Part shown: positions 36,001 through 46,792 of the stretch, one piece after another
Layout: each line of letters opens with the position of its first letter
Position numbering within the stretch: position 1 is the first letter of the stretch
From: Anisus vortex
Lineage: Eukaryota > Mollusca > Gastropoda > Planorbidae
Assembly (NCBI GenBank): GCA_949126835.1
Contig: OX421500.1
Span: 24,685,231 to 24,749,230 of the forward strand
Length of the DNA stretch: 64,000 bases
Reading direction: 5' to 3'
The notes under the pieces: model-generated
Seen by the model: only the letters and a program-made list of their open reading frames with translations
The model's database searches: none
What the model was told of the DNA's origin: nothing
Made by a program: the position numbers and the translations under genes

Positions 36001-39000
36001 TGTCTAATCCTAGTAACTAGTGAATATTGAATCTGTAGTTCATTGTTCACATGTCTAATCCTAGTGACTAGTGAATATTGAATCAGTAGTTCATTGTTCA
36101 CATGTCTAATCCTAGTGAATATTGAATCTGTAGTTCATTGTTCACATGTCTAATCCTAGTGACTAGTGAATATTGAATCTGTAGTTCATTGTTCACGTCT
36201 AATCCTAGTAACTAGTGAATATTGAATCTGTAGTTCATTGTTCACATGTCTAATCCTAGTGACTAGTGAATATTGAACCTGTAGTTCATTGTTCACATGT
36301 CTAATCCTAGTGACTAGTGAATATTGAATCTGTAGTTCATTGTTCACATGTCTAATTCTAGTGAATATTGAATCTGTAGTTCATTGTTCACATGTCTAAT
36401 CCTAGTGACTAGTGAATATTGAATCTGTAGTTCATTGTTCACATGTCTAATCCTAGTGACTAGTGAATATTGAATCTGTAGTTCATTGTTCACATGTCTA
36501 ATCCTAGTGACTAGTGAATATTGAATCAGTAGTTCATTGTTCACATGTCTAATCCTAGTGAATATTGAATCTGTAGTTCATTGTTCACATGTCTAATCCT
36601 AGTGACTAGTGAATATTGAATCTGTAGTTCATTGTTCACTTGTCTAATCCTAGTGACTAGTGAATATTGAATCTGTAGTTCATTGTTCACATGTCTAATT
36701 CTAGTGAATATTGAATCTGTAGTTCATTGTTCACATGTCTAATCCTTGTGACTAGTGAATATTGAATCTGTAGTTCATTGTTCACATGTCTAATCCTAGT
36801 AACTAGTGAATATTGAATCTGTAGTTCATTGTTCACATGTCTAATCCTAGTGACTAGTGAATATTGAATCAGTAGTTCATTGTTCACATGTCTAATCCTA
36901 GTGAATATTGAATCTGTAGTTCATTGTTCACATGTCTAATCCTAGTGACTAGTGAATATTGAATCTGTAGTTCATTGTTCACGTCTAATCCTAGTAACTA
37001 GTGAATATTGAATCTGTAGTTCATTGTTCACATGTCTAATCCTAGTGACTAGTGAATATTGAACCTGTAGTTCATTGTTCACATGTCTAATCCTAGTGAC
37101 TAGTGAATATTGAATCTGTAGTTCATTGTTCACATGTCTAATTCTAGTGAATATTGAATCTGTAGTTCATTGTTCACATGTCTAATCCTAGTGACTAGTG
37201 AATATTGAATCTGTAGTTCATTGTTCACATGTCTAATCCTAGTGACTAGTGAATATTGAATCAGTAGTTCATTGTTCACATGTCTAATCCTAGTGAATAT
37301 TGAATCTGTAGTTCATTGTTCACATGTCTAATCCTAGTGACTAGTGAATATTGAATCTGTAGTTCATTGTTCACATGTCTAATCCTAGTAACTAGTGAAT
37401 ATTGAATCTGTAGTTCATTGTTCACATGTCTAATCCTAGTGACTAGTGAAAATTGAATCTGTAGTTCATTGTTCACATGTCTAATCCTAGTGAATATTGA
37501 ATCTGTAGTTCATTGTTCACATGTCTAATCCTAGTGACTAGTGAATATTGAATCTGTAGTTCATTGTTCACATGTCTAATCCTAGTGACTAGTGAATATT
37601 GAATCTGTAGTTCATTGTTCACATGTCTAATCCTAGTGACTAGTGAATATTGAATCTGTAGTTCATTGTTCACATGTCTAATCCTAGTGACTAGTGAATA
37701 TTGAATCTGTAGTTCATTGTTCACATGTCTAATCCTAGTGACTAGTGAATATTGAATCTGTAGTTCATTGTTCACGTCTAATCCTAGTGACTAGTGAATA
37801 TTGAATCTGTAGTTCATTGTTCACATGTCTAATCCTAGTGAATATTGAATCTGTAGTTCATTGTTCACATGTCTAATCCTAGTGACTAGTGAATATTGAA
37901 TCTGTAGTTCATTTTTTACATGTCTAATACTAGTGAATATTGAATCTGTAGTGCATTGTTCACATGTCTAATACTAGTGAATATTGAATCTGTAGTTCAT
38001 TGGTCACATGTCTAATCCTAGTGACTAGGGAATATTGAATCTATAGTTCATTGTTCACATGTCTAATCCTAGTGACTAGTGAATCTGTAGTTCATTGTTC
38101 ACATGTCTAATACTAGTGAATATTGAATCTGTAGTTCATTGTTCACATGTCTAATCCCAGTGACTAGTGAATATTGAATCTGTAGTTCATTGTTCACAGT
38201 ATTTCACTTAATGATCATTAGCATGTGCTGTATCTATATCATTGAAAAAAAATTAAGCTGGCAATGATTTAAATTTAAGTATTTAATACTATTAGACTAT
38301 TAGCTCATAAAGTATTTTTGTTAAATCAAGAAAATGTGTGTTGTCAAAATATAGTACTATTACCAAATAATATGCATCAGGTGGATACTGTTATAATTGT
38401 GGATGTTTCCAGTGAAGTATAGTGGTTTAAGGAGTTGTAAAATATTTGTAGAAAATGTTTAATCACTGTAGTTTCACTGAGGATTCTATCAGCAAGAGTT
38501 TTCTTGATTGTTGATTGGCTTCATATTAGTTGAATAAACTAAGCTTGCATTACTAGTACTCTAGTTGAATAAACTAAGCTTGCATTACTAGTACTCTAGT
38601 TGAATAAACTAAGCTTGCATTACTAGTACTCTAGTTGAATAAACTAAGCTTGCATTACTAGTACTCTAGTTGAATAAACTAAGCTTGCATTACTAGTACT
38701 CTAGTTGAATAAACTAAGCTTGCATTACTAGTACTCTAGTTGAATAAACTAAGTTTGCATTACTAGTACTCTAGTTGAATAAACTAAGCTTGCATTACTA
38801 GTACTCTAGTTGAATTGTAGTCAATTACTTAAGATGAACTGAACCTTAAAGATTTAAAGTCAAAACAAATTTAATGCAGTTGTACATTTTTGCTGGTGAT
38901 CATCTAACACTTCCCTGACCGGCAGCACGTAAAGCATTGAGCTAATTGATTGGTTAATGAGTTGAAGCAATACAAACTATTTGAATGTTGGACCCCGGCC

Positions 39001-40423
39001 TATAACTTTAAATAGTACTAGTTTCTATTTTTACTATGAGGGAGGGAAAGTTTGATACCAAATTACAATTGTGTTGCATTGAGGACAAACAAATAGTAAA
39101 GAATGAAGTAACTATTCCACAACATACATTGAATTAAAACTTTGAATAGTTTATGAAGTCAGACATGTAGAAATCATTGATGTTCATTTTCTTTACTAGC
39201 TGGTAGATGACCTCTTGGATTTTGTGTCAAGTGAACTTGTGATGGGAAAACCAACAGCAGCTGACCTTAAGCTAGGCTTGGCCACTGCACCAGTTTTGTT
39301 TGCTGCCCAAGAAGTAAATATTTTACCAAGATGCAAATTAGTTGAATTGTTAACAGCTTTTGAAGAATTTTGTTATTTCTGGTTACTCTATTACAAAAAT
39401 GAAACTTTGCCAAATGAAAAAAACACAATTTGTTTTCAAATTAATAAATGTTTTGTATTTGTTTTCTATAGTTTCCTGAATTACATCCAATGATTATGAG
39501 AAGATTTTCTATAGAAGGAGATGTTGAAACAGCCAGATATTTAGTTGCTAAGGTAAATATGACTTAAAGTTTGTTATGAGACATTATAGATATAAAGTTC
39601 AAGCTTTTTGATTATTTAAATGTGTCTTTCTGTAAGCTTAATTATAGTATTTAAAGTATTTTGATTTCTATTTTTAAATCAGGGGGAGACAATAACTTTC
39701 TTTAGTGGGTCGGATTCCCACTGGACATGGCTACTGGGCCAGATGCGTATGATAACTTTGTTATTGATGTGACTGCCTTCAATTAGTTAAATGTTCATGA
39801 TTAGTTTATAAAGAAATACAACTTGCTAGTTTTATAGCTTACAGTTTACCAGAATGTTTAAAACTGTGTTACAACATCAATAATTCACAAAGTGCACGCA
39901 TCATAAATTGTAATAAAAATAGTCTTAAAATAATTTGTGAGACTGAGGTAGTTGAATGCAGTCTTTACCGGTTTTGAGTTTGTTGAAATCTGGCTCCAAG
40001 CTGCTTGTACTGATTCTTAATATTTATTGCACATTTGAATGTCAGGATATTTTTGTTCTTTCATTTGTTAATTTTCATTCTTGAGAAAGTAACTACTGCA
40101 GCCACCAAGAACATAGTGGCAGGCCGAATTTGGCCCACAAGCCGTAATTTGCTCACCCCTGATTAAAAGTCTTTCTATTATTTAAAATGTTCTGTCTAAT
40201 ATTTAATTTTTTTCTTTCAATTACTTTAAGTTTTCTTTCTAATTATATCAAACTTCATGTTCTTTCTATGAAACTTCAACAGAGTGATGGAGTTGAACAA
40301 ACCAAACTGTTAGCTACAAAACACAGTGAAGAAGCCATCAATTGCCTAAAAGAATTTGCTCAGTCTGATGCCAGAACTGCACTCCAACAACTAGCGACAT
40401 TAGTGTTAAAGAGAAAAAGTTAA
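24069..40423 (+). CDS. PDSS1: decaprenyl-diphosphate synthase subunit 1, ten exons
   Basis: Trans-prenyltransferase that elongates farnesyl/geranylgeranyl diphosphate with isopentenyl diphosphate to build the ubiquinone side chain. In animals it acts in mitochondria with PDSS2. Exons: 24069-24224, 25794-26036, 32150-32283, 32436-32574, 33831-33942, 35190-35299, 35461-35541, 39200-39313, 39472-39552, 40283-40423. All introns are GT/AG and the phases agree, giving 436 residues, close to the animal family's usual ~415. Exon 1 encodes a basic, Ser-rich N-terminus suited to mitochondrial import. The first Asp-rich motif DDVID is at residues 201-205 (exon 4) after [18 protein letters not shown] (exon 3) and [10 protein letters not shown] (exon 6) are family blocks. 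The second motif DDLLD is at 328-332 (exon 8) with [14 protein letters not shown] after it. The start ATG has a good context (AAAAATGG). No lesion seen; it looks functional. The exon 1 assignment is least certain because that region is poorly conserved. Confidence 0.92.
24225..25129. other. PDSS1 intron 1, 5' part
   Basis: A+T-rich intron sequence with short ATATATAGG runs near 24730-24790 and a lone hAT-type end (CAGAGGTCGGCAACATT) near 24888. No exon-like frame. Confidence 0.5.
25130..25418. repeat. long imperfect palindrome (foldback / MITE)
   Basis: The left arm ATAGCATAAACAGCGCCATTT is mirrored on the right as ...CCAAAATGGCCATGTTTATGCTAT. A second inner pair is built on TAAAAGGTCACAGGTTACCATC versus its complement near 25300-25345. 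Together the arms could form one hairpin of about 280 bases. No TSD beyond A/T-rich flanks is certain. Lies in PDSS1 intron 1. Confidence 0.65.
25440..25760 (+). repeat. tandem array, ~45-bp unit
   Basis: About six diverged copies of a unit containing AAGAATGACTATATTATAG and TTTATCTCAAAGTGTTCACT. It ends about 35 bp before the acceptor of PDSS1 exon 2 (25794), so its last copy adjoins the polypyrimidine tract and branch-point zone. Confidence 0.8.
26095..27045. mobile_element. MITE-like element with TA duplication
   Basis: Inverted ends GACTGCTCTAACTTCGACC, near-perfect, flanked by TA on both sides (26093-26094, 27046-27047). Extra copies of CTCTAACTTCGACC occur inside both arms (26120, 26551, 26770-26825). 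TA target sites and such ends suggest a Tc1/mariner-pogo derivative. No transposase frame. Lies in PDSS1 intron 2. Confidence 0.65.
27046..28140. other. PDSS1 intron 2, middle; possible start of a decayed transposon gene
   Basis: Mostly A+T-rich. From an ATG at 27987 a short frame reads about 45 residues including [16 protein letters not shown], which recalls the start of some BED-type transposases but is too short to assign. It ends at a poly-T run and the 28-bp array. A GTCGTCAAAATGACGGAG motif at 27096 is echoed inverted at 1440. Confidence 0.25.
28147..28748 (+). repeat. tandem array, 28-bp unit
   Basis: About 21 copies of AGGATCAACTAACTAACTAT plus ACTATAGT with very little divergence; a few units vary (GCAGG, GAAGG, one with an extra ACTAAT). 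High homogeneity points to recent expansion. PDSS1 intron 2. Confidence 0.95.
28749..29404. other. PDSS1 intron 2, no gene seen
   Basis: A short G+C-richer stretch near 28800-28900 is followed by A+T-rich sequence with a TATATATA run near 29328. Nothing recognisable as an exon. Confidence 0.45.
29405..29600 (+). repeat. second copy of the 23095 dispersed repeat
   Basis: Collinear with 23097-23240 and 23620-23680 without the hAT MITE found there, so it shows the empty state of that insertion. Confidence 0.45.
30361..30425 (-). mobile_element. CR1/L2-like LINE 3' end
   Basis: Minus strand ends GTTGGCAGCGCTATACAAAT then (ATT)n, nearly identical to the end of the LINE at 59732-61438. Extreme 5' truncation or a SINE sharing this tail. 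Confidence 0.55.
30640..31190 (+). repeat. tandem array of GTCGCT motifs, ~45-bp unit with higher order
   Basis: Units contain GACAGTCGCTGTTTTGCCC and AGTCGCTCTCGTGTA. A block starting with TTTTGACAGTATGTTTTGCCC recurs 345 bp later (30670 and 31015), so there was also a larger duplication. Several frames are open on both strands only because the unit is a multiple of three. Confidence 0.9.
31470..31880 (-). repeat. tandem array, 50-bp unit, derived from LINE RT codons
   Basis: About eight copies of a unit holding CTATCAGAAAGTCTTGA and ACAGTTTGTTCTCTACC. On the minus strand one unit reads [10 protein letters not shown], a normal RT motif of the surrounding LINE, so the LINE supplied the seed. 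Unit length is not a multiple of three. Confidence 0.9.
32971..33680. mobile_element. hAT-type end fragments in PDSS1 intron 4
   Basis: A CAGGGGTCGGCAACCTTTTG end at about 32972 is followed by GAGCCAAAAG and GAGCCACTA blocks; a second end, CAGGAATCGGCAACCTGCGG, is at about 33389 with CTCGCGAGCCGCATG. No matching right end is visible. Between them lies a G+A-rich stretch (33240-33320). No transposase. Confidence 0.45.
33943..35189. other. PDSS1 intron 5, no element recognised
   Basis: A+T-rich intron. I see no exon-like frame between the donor at 33943 and the acceptor ending at 35189. Confidence 0.5.
35683..38200 (+). repeat. 2.5 kb minisatellite, 51-bp unit, PDSS1 intron 7
   Basis: About 50 units built on TCTAATCCTAGTGACTAGTG, AATATTGAATCTGTAGTTCA and TTGTTCACATG. 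A shorter 44-bp variant lacks GACTAGT, the loss expected from slippage between two AGTGA repeats. Variants (CAGTAGTTCA, TTCACGTCT, GAACCTG) recur at regular spacing, showing duplication of multi-unit blocks. The 51-bp unit leaves minus-strand frames open for up to 100 residues, but these are not genes. Confidence 0.97.
38523..38816 (+). repeat. tandem array, 35-bp unit
   Basis: Eight nearly identical copies of TTGAATAAACTAAGCTTGCA plus TTACTAGTACTCTAG, also in PDSS1 intron 7, about 320 bp after the 51-bp array. Confidence 0.95.
39680..40161. mobile_element. hAT-like MITE in PDSS1 intron 9
   Basis: Left end CAGGGGGAGACAATAAC and right end TTTGCTCACCCCTG are rough inverted copies (CAGGGGTGAGCAAA form). 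GGCCA and GGCCGAATTTGGCCC motifs lie inside. The flanking octamers do not match well, so the element is old or its boundaries are imprecise. Confidence 0.45.
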
Positions 40424-40510
40424 TGCTTAGTTTAGCTTAGGTATCATACAATGTATAATTTGTTCTTTCGTTTTTGCCTAGATGTCATACATGTCGTTGA
40501 ATATGAACTA

Positions 40511-40516
40511 AATAAA
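40511..40516 (+). terminator. PDSS1 polyadenylation signal
   Basis: AATAAA about 88 bp after the stop codon, the first canonical signal downstream. Confidence 0.6.
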
Positions 40517-41520
40517 TTTATCTCTATGAGATTGTAATAATGAATTTAATTTGACATTTTGTTTCAACATAAACATTAGTCCAATGATTTCATGGAGTTT
40601 TTGAGTTCGTGACTTAAAGTGCCATTTTTTATATTATACATCAAAATAGTTTAATGTAGTTAGTCATTACCTTTATTTAAGCCTATTATTGACAAAATAT
40701 TCTCTTTATAGTTTTGTATTGGGCTTCTATTGAATACAGTGTGGAAATTGGAAATCATTTTTCCTTGCAATTTTTTCTTTCCTGAACATTTTTTTAGGTT
40801 TTGAGTTTTGAACCAATGGGCCGTTGTACATTTTGAATACATTCAGTCTTCAATAAGTCTTTCCTAATAAGTAAAAACTCTTTTCTTTTTATGTCTGAAT
40901 TTTTGTTGTTATTTCAAATGACCTAAAAAAAAACCTGTAATTGTTAATCTTTTAATTATTTCTTTTAGAGGAAGCTATTTTTACATATATGTAATTTTTT
41001 TAAATTCTTTATTAAATAGAAGTAATAAAAAAAAACATCCTTCATTCAGAATTTCTGGCTATGATTGCATTGAAATGTTTTATATCTGAACTTGGTTATC
41101 ATTATCTTGTATACATGCTCAATGAGTGAATGCATGAATACCTGATTGCACAAGTGATATTAAGATAAGATTTCTTTATTGATCCAAACAAATCAAAATT
41201 TGTCTTGATTACAGATGTTTTGCCTTTCAGCATCTTTGAAACTATATATATAAAACAACTATGTGTACTCAAGCACAGAAATATACTTATCAAAATAGAC
41301 ATACATGCACACAAACACACATTTTTTCATACAAGAAAAAGTTCATTAGTAGTCAGTTATTGTATTCTGGCTGACTGAAGTCTTGATGATATATTTGTTA
41401 GGTATATTTTTGTGAATTCTCATGATAGTGGTAGATAGTATGGCCTCAGTCTGAGGACGCACAATAATTCTATTCTGGTGTGCATAATATCCTTTTTTTC
41501 TAGTAATGATGTTGATTTTA
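40517..41520. other. intergenic, possible retroelement tail
   Basis: A+T-rich. The block at 41165-41235 (TTTCTTTATTGATCC followed by an A/T-rich match) looks like the inverted 3' UTR of a non-LTR element, but no coding part is legible. Confidence 0.3.
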
Positions 41521-41800
41521 GAATATTGTTTGTTTCTATTATATATGATCTAGGGTCTGTTTCTATTATATATGATCTAGGGTCTGTTTCTATTATATAT
41601 GATCTAGGGTCTGTATATATGATCTAGGGTTTGTATATATGATCTAGGGTCTGTATATATGATCTAGGGTCTGTATATATGATCTAGGGTCTGTATATAT
41701 GATCTAGGGTCTGTATATATGATCTAGGGTCTGTATATATGATCTAGGGTCTGTATATATGATCTAGGGTCTGTATATATGATCTAGGGTCTGTCTGAGC
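41521..41800 (+). repeat. tandem array, 20-bp unit (27-bp at its left edge)
   Basis: Three 27-bp units with CTGTTTCTATTATATATGAT are followed by about ten 20-bp units GGGTCTGTATATATGATCTA. The shorter unit is the longer one with a 7-bp internal loss. Confidence 0.95.
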
Positions 41801-42324
41801 AAAGCAAAAAAATGTTTCTAGATCCACAGACACTCCTCTACGGCCTCATTTACTTCCTGATGACTTCATGTCACAAGTATGGTCAAAGAATGGGTATATA
41901 GTAATCACTCTCTAGATAAACTAAATGAACAATTGCATGTTCCCAATTCACAGTTGATTGAACTTGACTGTGTGAAGGTAGTAAATAATTCAAAAGTAAA
42001 TTTTTCTTTGACCTTCTTTTTTCGATTCTATTGATAAATGATTGAAATTGAAACACTTGATACTAGATACCTTACTTCCCTTATTTTGATCTATTGTGCT
42101 AGGAACAGTTTCAGTGTCCAAGGCATTCAATGTGATACACATTTAGGTACAACCTACCAGGGTATATTTTCAAAGGGTCAATAAATACTGACCATTAGAG
42201 TGGAAATCCTTGATATTTATAAATGATCATTTAACAGATGCATTAACAATCAGAAAGTTTAGACAAAAGAACCTTGACCTCTTTATTATTATTGTGTATA
42301 ATTATGAGAGAAAATTTGAGTAAA

Positions 42325-42595
42325 TTATATCAGCAGTATACATTAAGTGAATGATTGTTAAATACACATTGCTGACAATAAACCACCCGGATTGTTAAAC
42401 TATGGTATTTAGTAAATATTTATTACTAGCTAAATTACCAGGCATTGCCCAGGGTAACAATTACATTGAAGAGCAAAAGACACATAGGGCATTGTTATAT
42501 TCAGTTTATATTTAGGTTTCCAATATAGATAGCATATACACTTTTTAAGTCAAATAAATGGATTACGATGAAGTAAAGTTTAATTTAGATAACAG
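42325..42595 (+). repeat. dispersed repeat, copy 1
   Basis: About 250 bp nearly identical to 50315-50575, including CCAGGCATTGCCCAGGGTAA and a TATTTAGGTTTCCAATATAG block. No frame. The GCATTGCCC hairpin-like core is seen in many invertebrate repeats, but I cannot name the family. Confidence 0.7.
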
Positions 42596-43127
42596 AAATA
42601 ACCATGTAGGTATGAATAATGTGTTTAGTGGCAAGAATTATTATTATACTAAATTCATATGGTGAAGTATTACGATATGAAAACGATGATGGTATACTTA
42701 AGTTTTGGGTTTTTTACTTGTTCAAAACAAATAAAATATAAAATTCTGAAAATCTTCACAATTTTATTACACACATGTTTTATTAAATATTAGAGGGGGA
42801 ATACAACCCAGGTAGCCTGCATTACCCACACATCAAACTTTATATATGGTATATATATTAAAGCATTAAAAATGAAAAACAAATATCTCTATATTGTGTG
42901 TAGTTTCTTTGATAAATTAGACATTTGGTCCTGTTTTTTTTTTTTGTTTATTGTAATGGTATTCTTCTGTTTGAAGAGAAAAACTTGTGAAAAATCTTTT
43001 CCAAAAGAATTACTTTTTATTTCAATGTCTGTTATAATATTAATTGTATAGTGAATGTAAATGGAATATATATTTATATGTTTTTGTCTGATTCAAATTT
43101 GTTTAGCAGTAGTAGCATACCCGAATA
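42596..43127. other. intergenic, no gene seen
   Basis: A+T-rich with no recognisable frame or termini. Confidence 0.4.
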
Positions 43128-44430
43128 CCGGTAAAATGGGGTAACTTTGTACCACTTTTTTCATACTTAATAATATTTGTACACAGTGTTTAATTATTTT
43201 GATGATGTTAATAGCTCTAAATAGGGGGAACAACATAGAAAGGAATAAATAAGTAAAAGACAATTATTTTGGAGATTTAAGTTTTATTTTAATATTTTGT
43301 GGGGTGGGTCAAAGGTACCCCATCATGGGGTTACTTTGGACCAAAAATATTAATTCAATAAAAAAAAATTTTTTGAAAAAAAATAGTACAAATTATATTA
43401 CAAGCCATTCATCATTAAATAACAACTACATGGCAAACTGAAAATGAAACATTACAATTTAAAATGAACATTTTTCTAATTTATTTTTAGACTGTGTGCC
43501 TTTGTAGAGTGGATTTGCGGTATCCATTTGTCATCTGAACCGTAATTGACGATGTTTTCACCGGTCATGTTTTGAATGGTCTAAAATGAATTTAAAAAAT
43601 AGTCACTAATAACTTGTCGAGATGCCGGAGCTTTTTCTTTAAAGTGTTCGGCAATATTCTCTTTATGATTTCGTCCTTGTAGCGATAAAGAAAAAAGTAC
43701 AACCAGCTATAACCAGGTCAGTTGTTTTTAAACATAAATATTATCAAAGTATGTCTTGACCACTTTTATTAAGTCTGAGTCATCATTAGTATGTCTTCGT
43801 AACAGGAGCCAAACGTTCTTGCCCCTGGTTTTGCTTTGTAAGTGCGGGGCATTTTTATTCTGAAGAGATAGGGTCAAAATTAAAATTTAACGTTAGCCTT
43901 TTGTTATTAAATGGATAAAATCTTATAGCAAATTAAGATATTTTAAATAATTTATTTTTACTTATATTGACATTTAATAATTAAAATAAAAAAAATGAAA
44001 ATTCACATTATCAGAGTCATATTTTCAATTTTTTGGGTTCATACTTAATGGTCCAAAGTTACCCCAAAATAGGGGAGAATTTCGGGGTAACTTTGGCCAC
44101 CCCCTAATTTCCTTCTTAAGTTAAAGAAAAAATTTAAAACTTCACATAAAGTCTTAACCATTCCATTTCTTAATTTAAAAATGTAAATATTGATATACTT
44201 ACTATATTGGATGAATGTGTATACTCCTTATTTTGACGTACCGGTATGCACATGGTGGCCTCGCATTTAGAAAATAATGGAGCAGTGTAGCAACAAATGA
44301 TCATTAAATATTTCTTTTCCATTTAAGTTTCAAATTAAAAAGTTTGGTCTAGTTAAAAGAATTACAAATTATTTAAAAAATACAAATAAAAACTTTTTTC
44401 TTCCTGGTCCAAAGTTACCCCGTTTGACGG
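43128..44430. mobile_element. TIR transposon remnant with GGGGTAACTTTG ends
   Basis: Left end CCGGTAAAATGGGGTAACTT and the inverted right end CCGTCAAACGGGGTAACTT, both flanked by TA. Further copies of GGGTTACTTTGGACCA (43325) and TGGTCCAAAGTTACCCC (44050) and its inverse (44090) lie inside. No transposase frame survives. Superfamily uncertain; the TA flanks would allow Tc1/mariner-pogo. Confidence 0.55.
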
Positions 44431-45070
44431 TACCGGGGGGTACTTATTGTATTTTCATAAATCACAAAATCTTTTTTTTTTAAGGAACAAAACTCAAATC
44501 ACTATAAATGTTTGTTTATTGAGTGTGTGGCCTTTAGAGTGATCATGCATTATCAATCCAGACACAAGATATTTCATTTTCTTGTTATTAACTGGTAAGT
44601 TGAATAAAATCATTATCATATTTCATATTTTGAACCAGTAATATTATATTTGTCATGTAGCTTCATGTAGACTAGCAGGGATATTTATTGATATATTCTC
44701 TCTACATACGTTGGTAAGACATTCAGATATATTTGTAATTTATTGTCATATTATTCAAATTAAAAAAATTGAGCAAGCTTTTGTAGTGGTGATTATACGT
44801 AGGCAGCTAATTTGTCTTTAATAATTTAATATATTGTTTTAACAAAATCATGACTTTAATTTTAATAAAGAAAAAATATTAGTATTTAGTATAATTTAGG
44901 CCTACTTAACAATTATTTGTTGTTGTTTTTTAATTGCATTTTTGTTCAGTATTTACATACTTTACTAGTTGAATGTTTATTAACATGAAAGATCACAGCT
45001 TCTATACATACAGCAATAACAATATTTAATTTTGATATGAAAATAAGTTGACTCATCTTTACTATAACTA
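44431..45070. other. intergenic, no gene seen
   Basis: A+T-rich sequence with no element ends recognised. Confidence 0.4.
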
Positions 45071-45074
45071 TAAG

Positions 45075-45366
45075 AAATATTCAATTTGACAGGGGTAAAA
45101 ACAGGCTAGAGAGTTGGAGTGTAGAAATATTCAATTTGACAGGGGTAAAAACAGGCTAGAGAGTTGGAGTGTAGAAATATTCAATTTGACAGGGGTAAAA
45201 ACAGGCTAGAGAGTTGGAGTGTAGAAATATTCAATTTGACAGGCGTAAAAACAGGCTAGAGAGTTGGAGTGTAGAAATATTCAATTTGACAGGGGTAAAA
45301 ACAGGCTAGAGAGTTGGAGTGTAGAAATATTCAATTTGACAGGGGTAAAAACAGGCTAGAGAGTGT
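45075..45366 (+). repeat. tandem array, 50-bp unit
   Basis: Six copies of GAAATATTCAATTTGACAGG plus GGTAAAAACAGGCTAGAGAGTT, one base change in one unit (AGGCG). Nearly homogeneous. Confidence 0.95.
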
Positions 45367-45610
45367 GGAGAAAAAAAAAAGAAAAGATCAAAGTAGTATA
45401 TGACATTCTTCCATCCTCAATGGACGATGGCGCAGTCTCCTTTTCCTCTGCCCCTCGCCTTTCTCCTGGCTTGCTTCTCTTCACTCCTTTCTGTGAGGAT
45501 AACTTCTGCGGCTTGAGTGCCCTCGCGCACCTTGGCCCGCCAGGAGGTACATTGCTCAGTAAAGCCCTTTCACGTTTTGTGATTAAAGCAGTACCTAACA
45601 CTTAAAATAC
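45367..45610. other. G+C-rich island of unknown nature
   Basis: Base composition changes sharply after the 50-bp array. Both strands are open for about 80 codons, but neither product looks like a known protein. It probably belongs to a retroelement 3' region, since LINE tail sequence follows. Confidence 0.3.
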
Positions 45611-45629
45611 TTTTAAAAAAAAATAAGGA

Positions 45630-45795
45630 TAAAAAACCGTTAACTTATACCTTATGTGAAAACAAACGTCTAACCCTATAAGTTATCTTTCTTCCCAAGT
45701 GGCATGCTGGCATGGCCTGACTGAAAAAAAATACCTTGACATTTAGAACACTATGCTAAGTATGACTACGCAAGGTAAACAGATTTCTGTGCTAC
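45630..45795 (+). mobile_element. CR1-like LINE 3' fragment
   Basis: A translation with frameshifts gives LIPYVKTN (about 45645) and SFFPSGMLAW (about 45685), the C-terminal RT blocks also seen at 3555-3600. Confidence 0.5.
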
Positions 45796-45824
45796 ATACC
45801 CAGTGTATTGACAGTTGACGTTTG

Positions 45825-46572
45825 TTGAAAGAAAGGGTTGTTTTATACTGTTATACATCAAAGTGATGGTCATACAAATAGTTTGTTGAAAGAAAGGATT
45901 TTTGTATACATCAAAGTGATGATCATACAAACAGTTTGTTGAAAGAAAGGGTTGTTTTATACATCAAAGTGATGATCATACAAACAGTTGGTTGAAAGAA
46001 AGGGTTGTTTTATACATCAAAGTGATGGTCATACAAACAGTTTGTTGAAAGAAAGGGTTGTTTTATACATCAAAGTGATGGTCATACAAACAGTTTGTTG
46101 AAAGAAAGGGTTGTTTTATACATCAAAGTGATGGTTATACAAACAGTTTTGTTGAAAGAAAGGGTTGTTTTATACATCAAAGTGATGATAATACAAACAG
46201 TTTGTTGAAAGAAAGGGTTGTTTTATACATCAAAGTGATGGTCATACAAACAGTTTGTTGAAAGATAGGGTTGTTTTATACATCAAAGTGATGGTCATAC
46301 AAACAGTTTGTTGAAAGAAAGGGTTGTTTTATACATCAAAGTGATGATCATACAAACAGTTTGTTGAAAGATAGGGTTGTTTTATACATCAAAGTGATGG
46401 TCATACAAACAGTTTGTTGAAAGAAAGGGTTGTTTTATACATCAAAGTGATGATCATACAAACAGTTGGTTGAAAGAAAGGGTTGTTTTATACATCAAAG
46501 TGATGGTCATACAAACAGTTTGTTGAAAGAAAGGGTTGTTTTATACATCAAAGTGATGGTCATACAAACAGT
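45825..46572 (+). repeat. tandem array, 53-bp unit
   Basis: About 14 copies of TTTGTTGAAAGAAAGGGTTG, TTTTATACATCAAAGTGATG and GTCATACAAACAG. Point variants (GATAGGG, TTGGTTG, GATGATCAT) alternate, giving hints of two-unit duplication. Confidence 0.95.
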
Positions 46573-46792
46573 GTTTTTTTAAATTTATTTAGAATCATTA
46601 CAAATATAAGCATTTCTAACGTAAGTTGACCTAAAAACTAAACTCCCCTCAAGTTGCTACAGCCCGACTCACACTGATGAGGAAGGGCTACTGTTTAACT
46701 CGGCGGTTTTAGACTATTGACAAGAAAGATCTTAGACATTATGGTGATGAGAAGAACAAATTGCCTCACTCTTCTCAGAAAGTTAGGCCTAT

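Noticed and set aside
35704..37775. Seven minus-strand frames of 66-100 residues with [17 protein letters not shown] repeats
   Set aside because: They are produced by the 51-bp intronic minisatellite, whose unit is 17 codons. No start context, no flanking exon and only array-derived residues.
46668..46700. CTGATGAGG resembling a hammerhead ribozyme core
   Set aside because: The required GAAA segment and paired stems are not present downstream.
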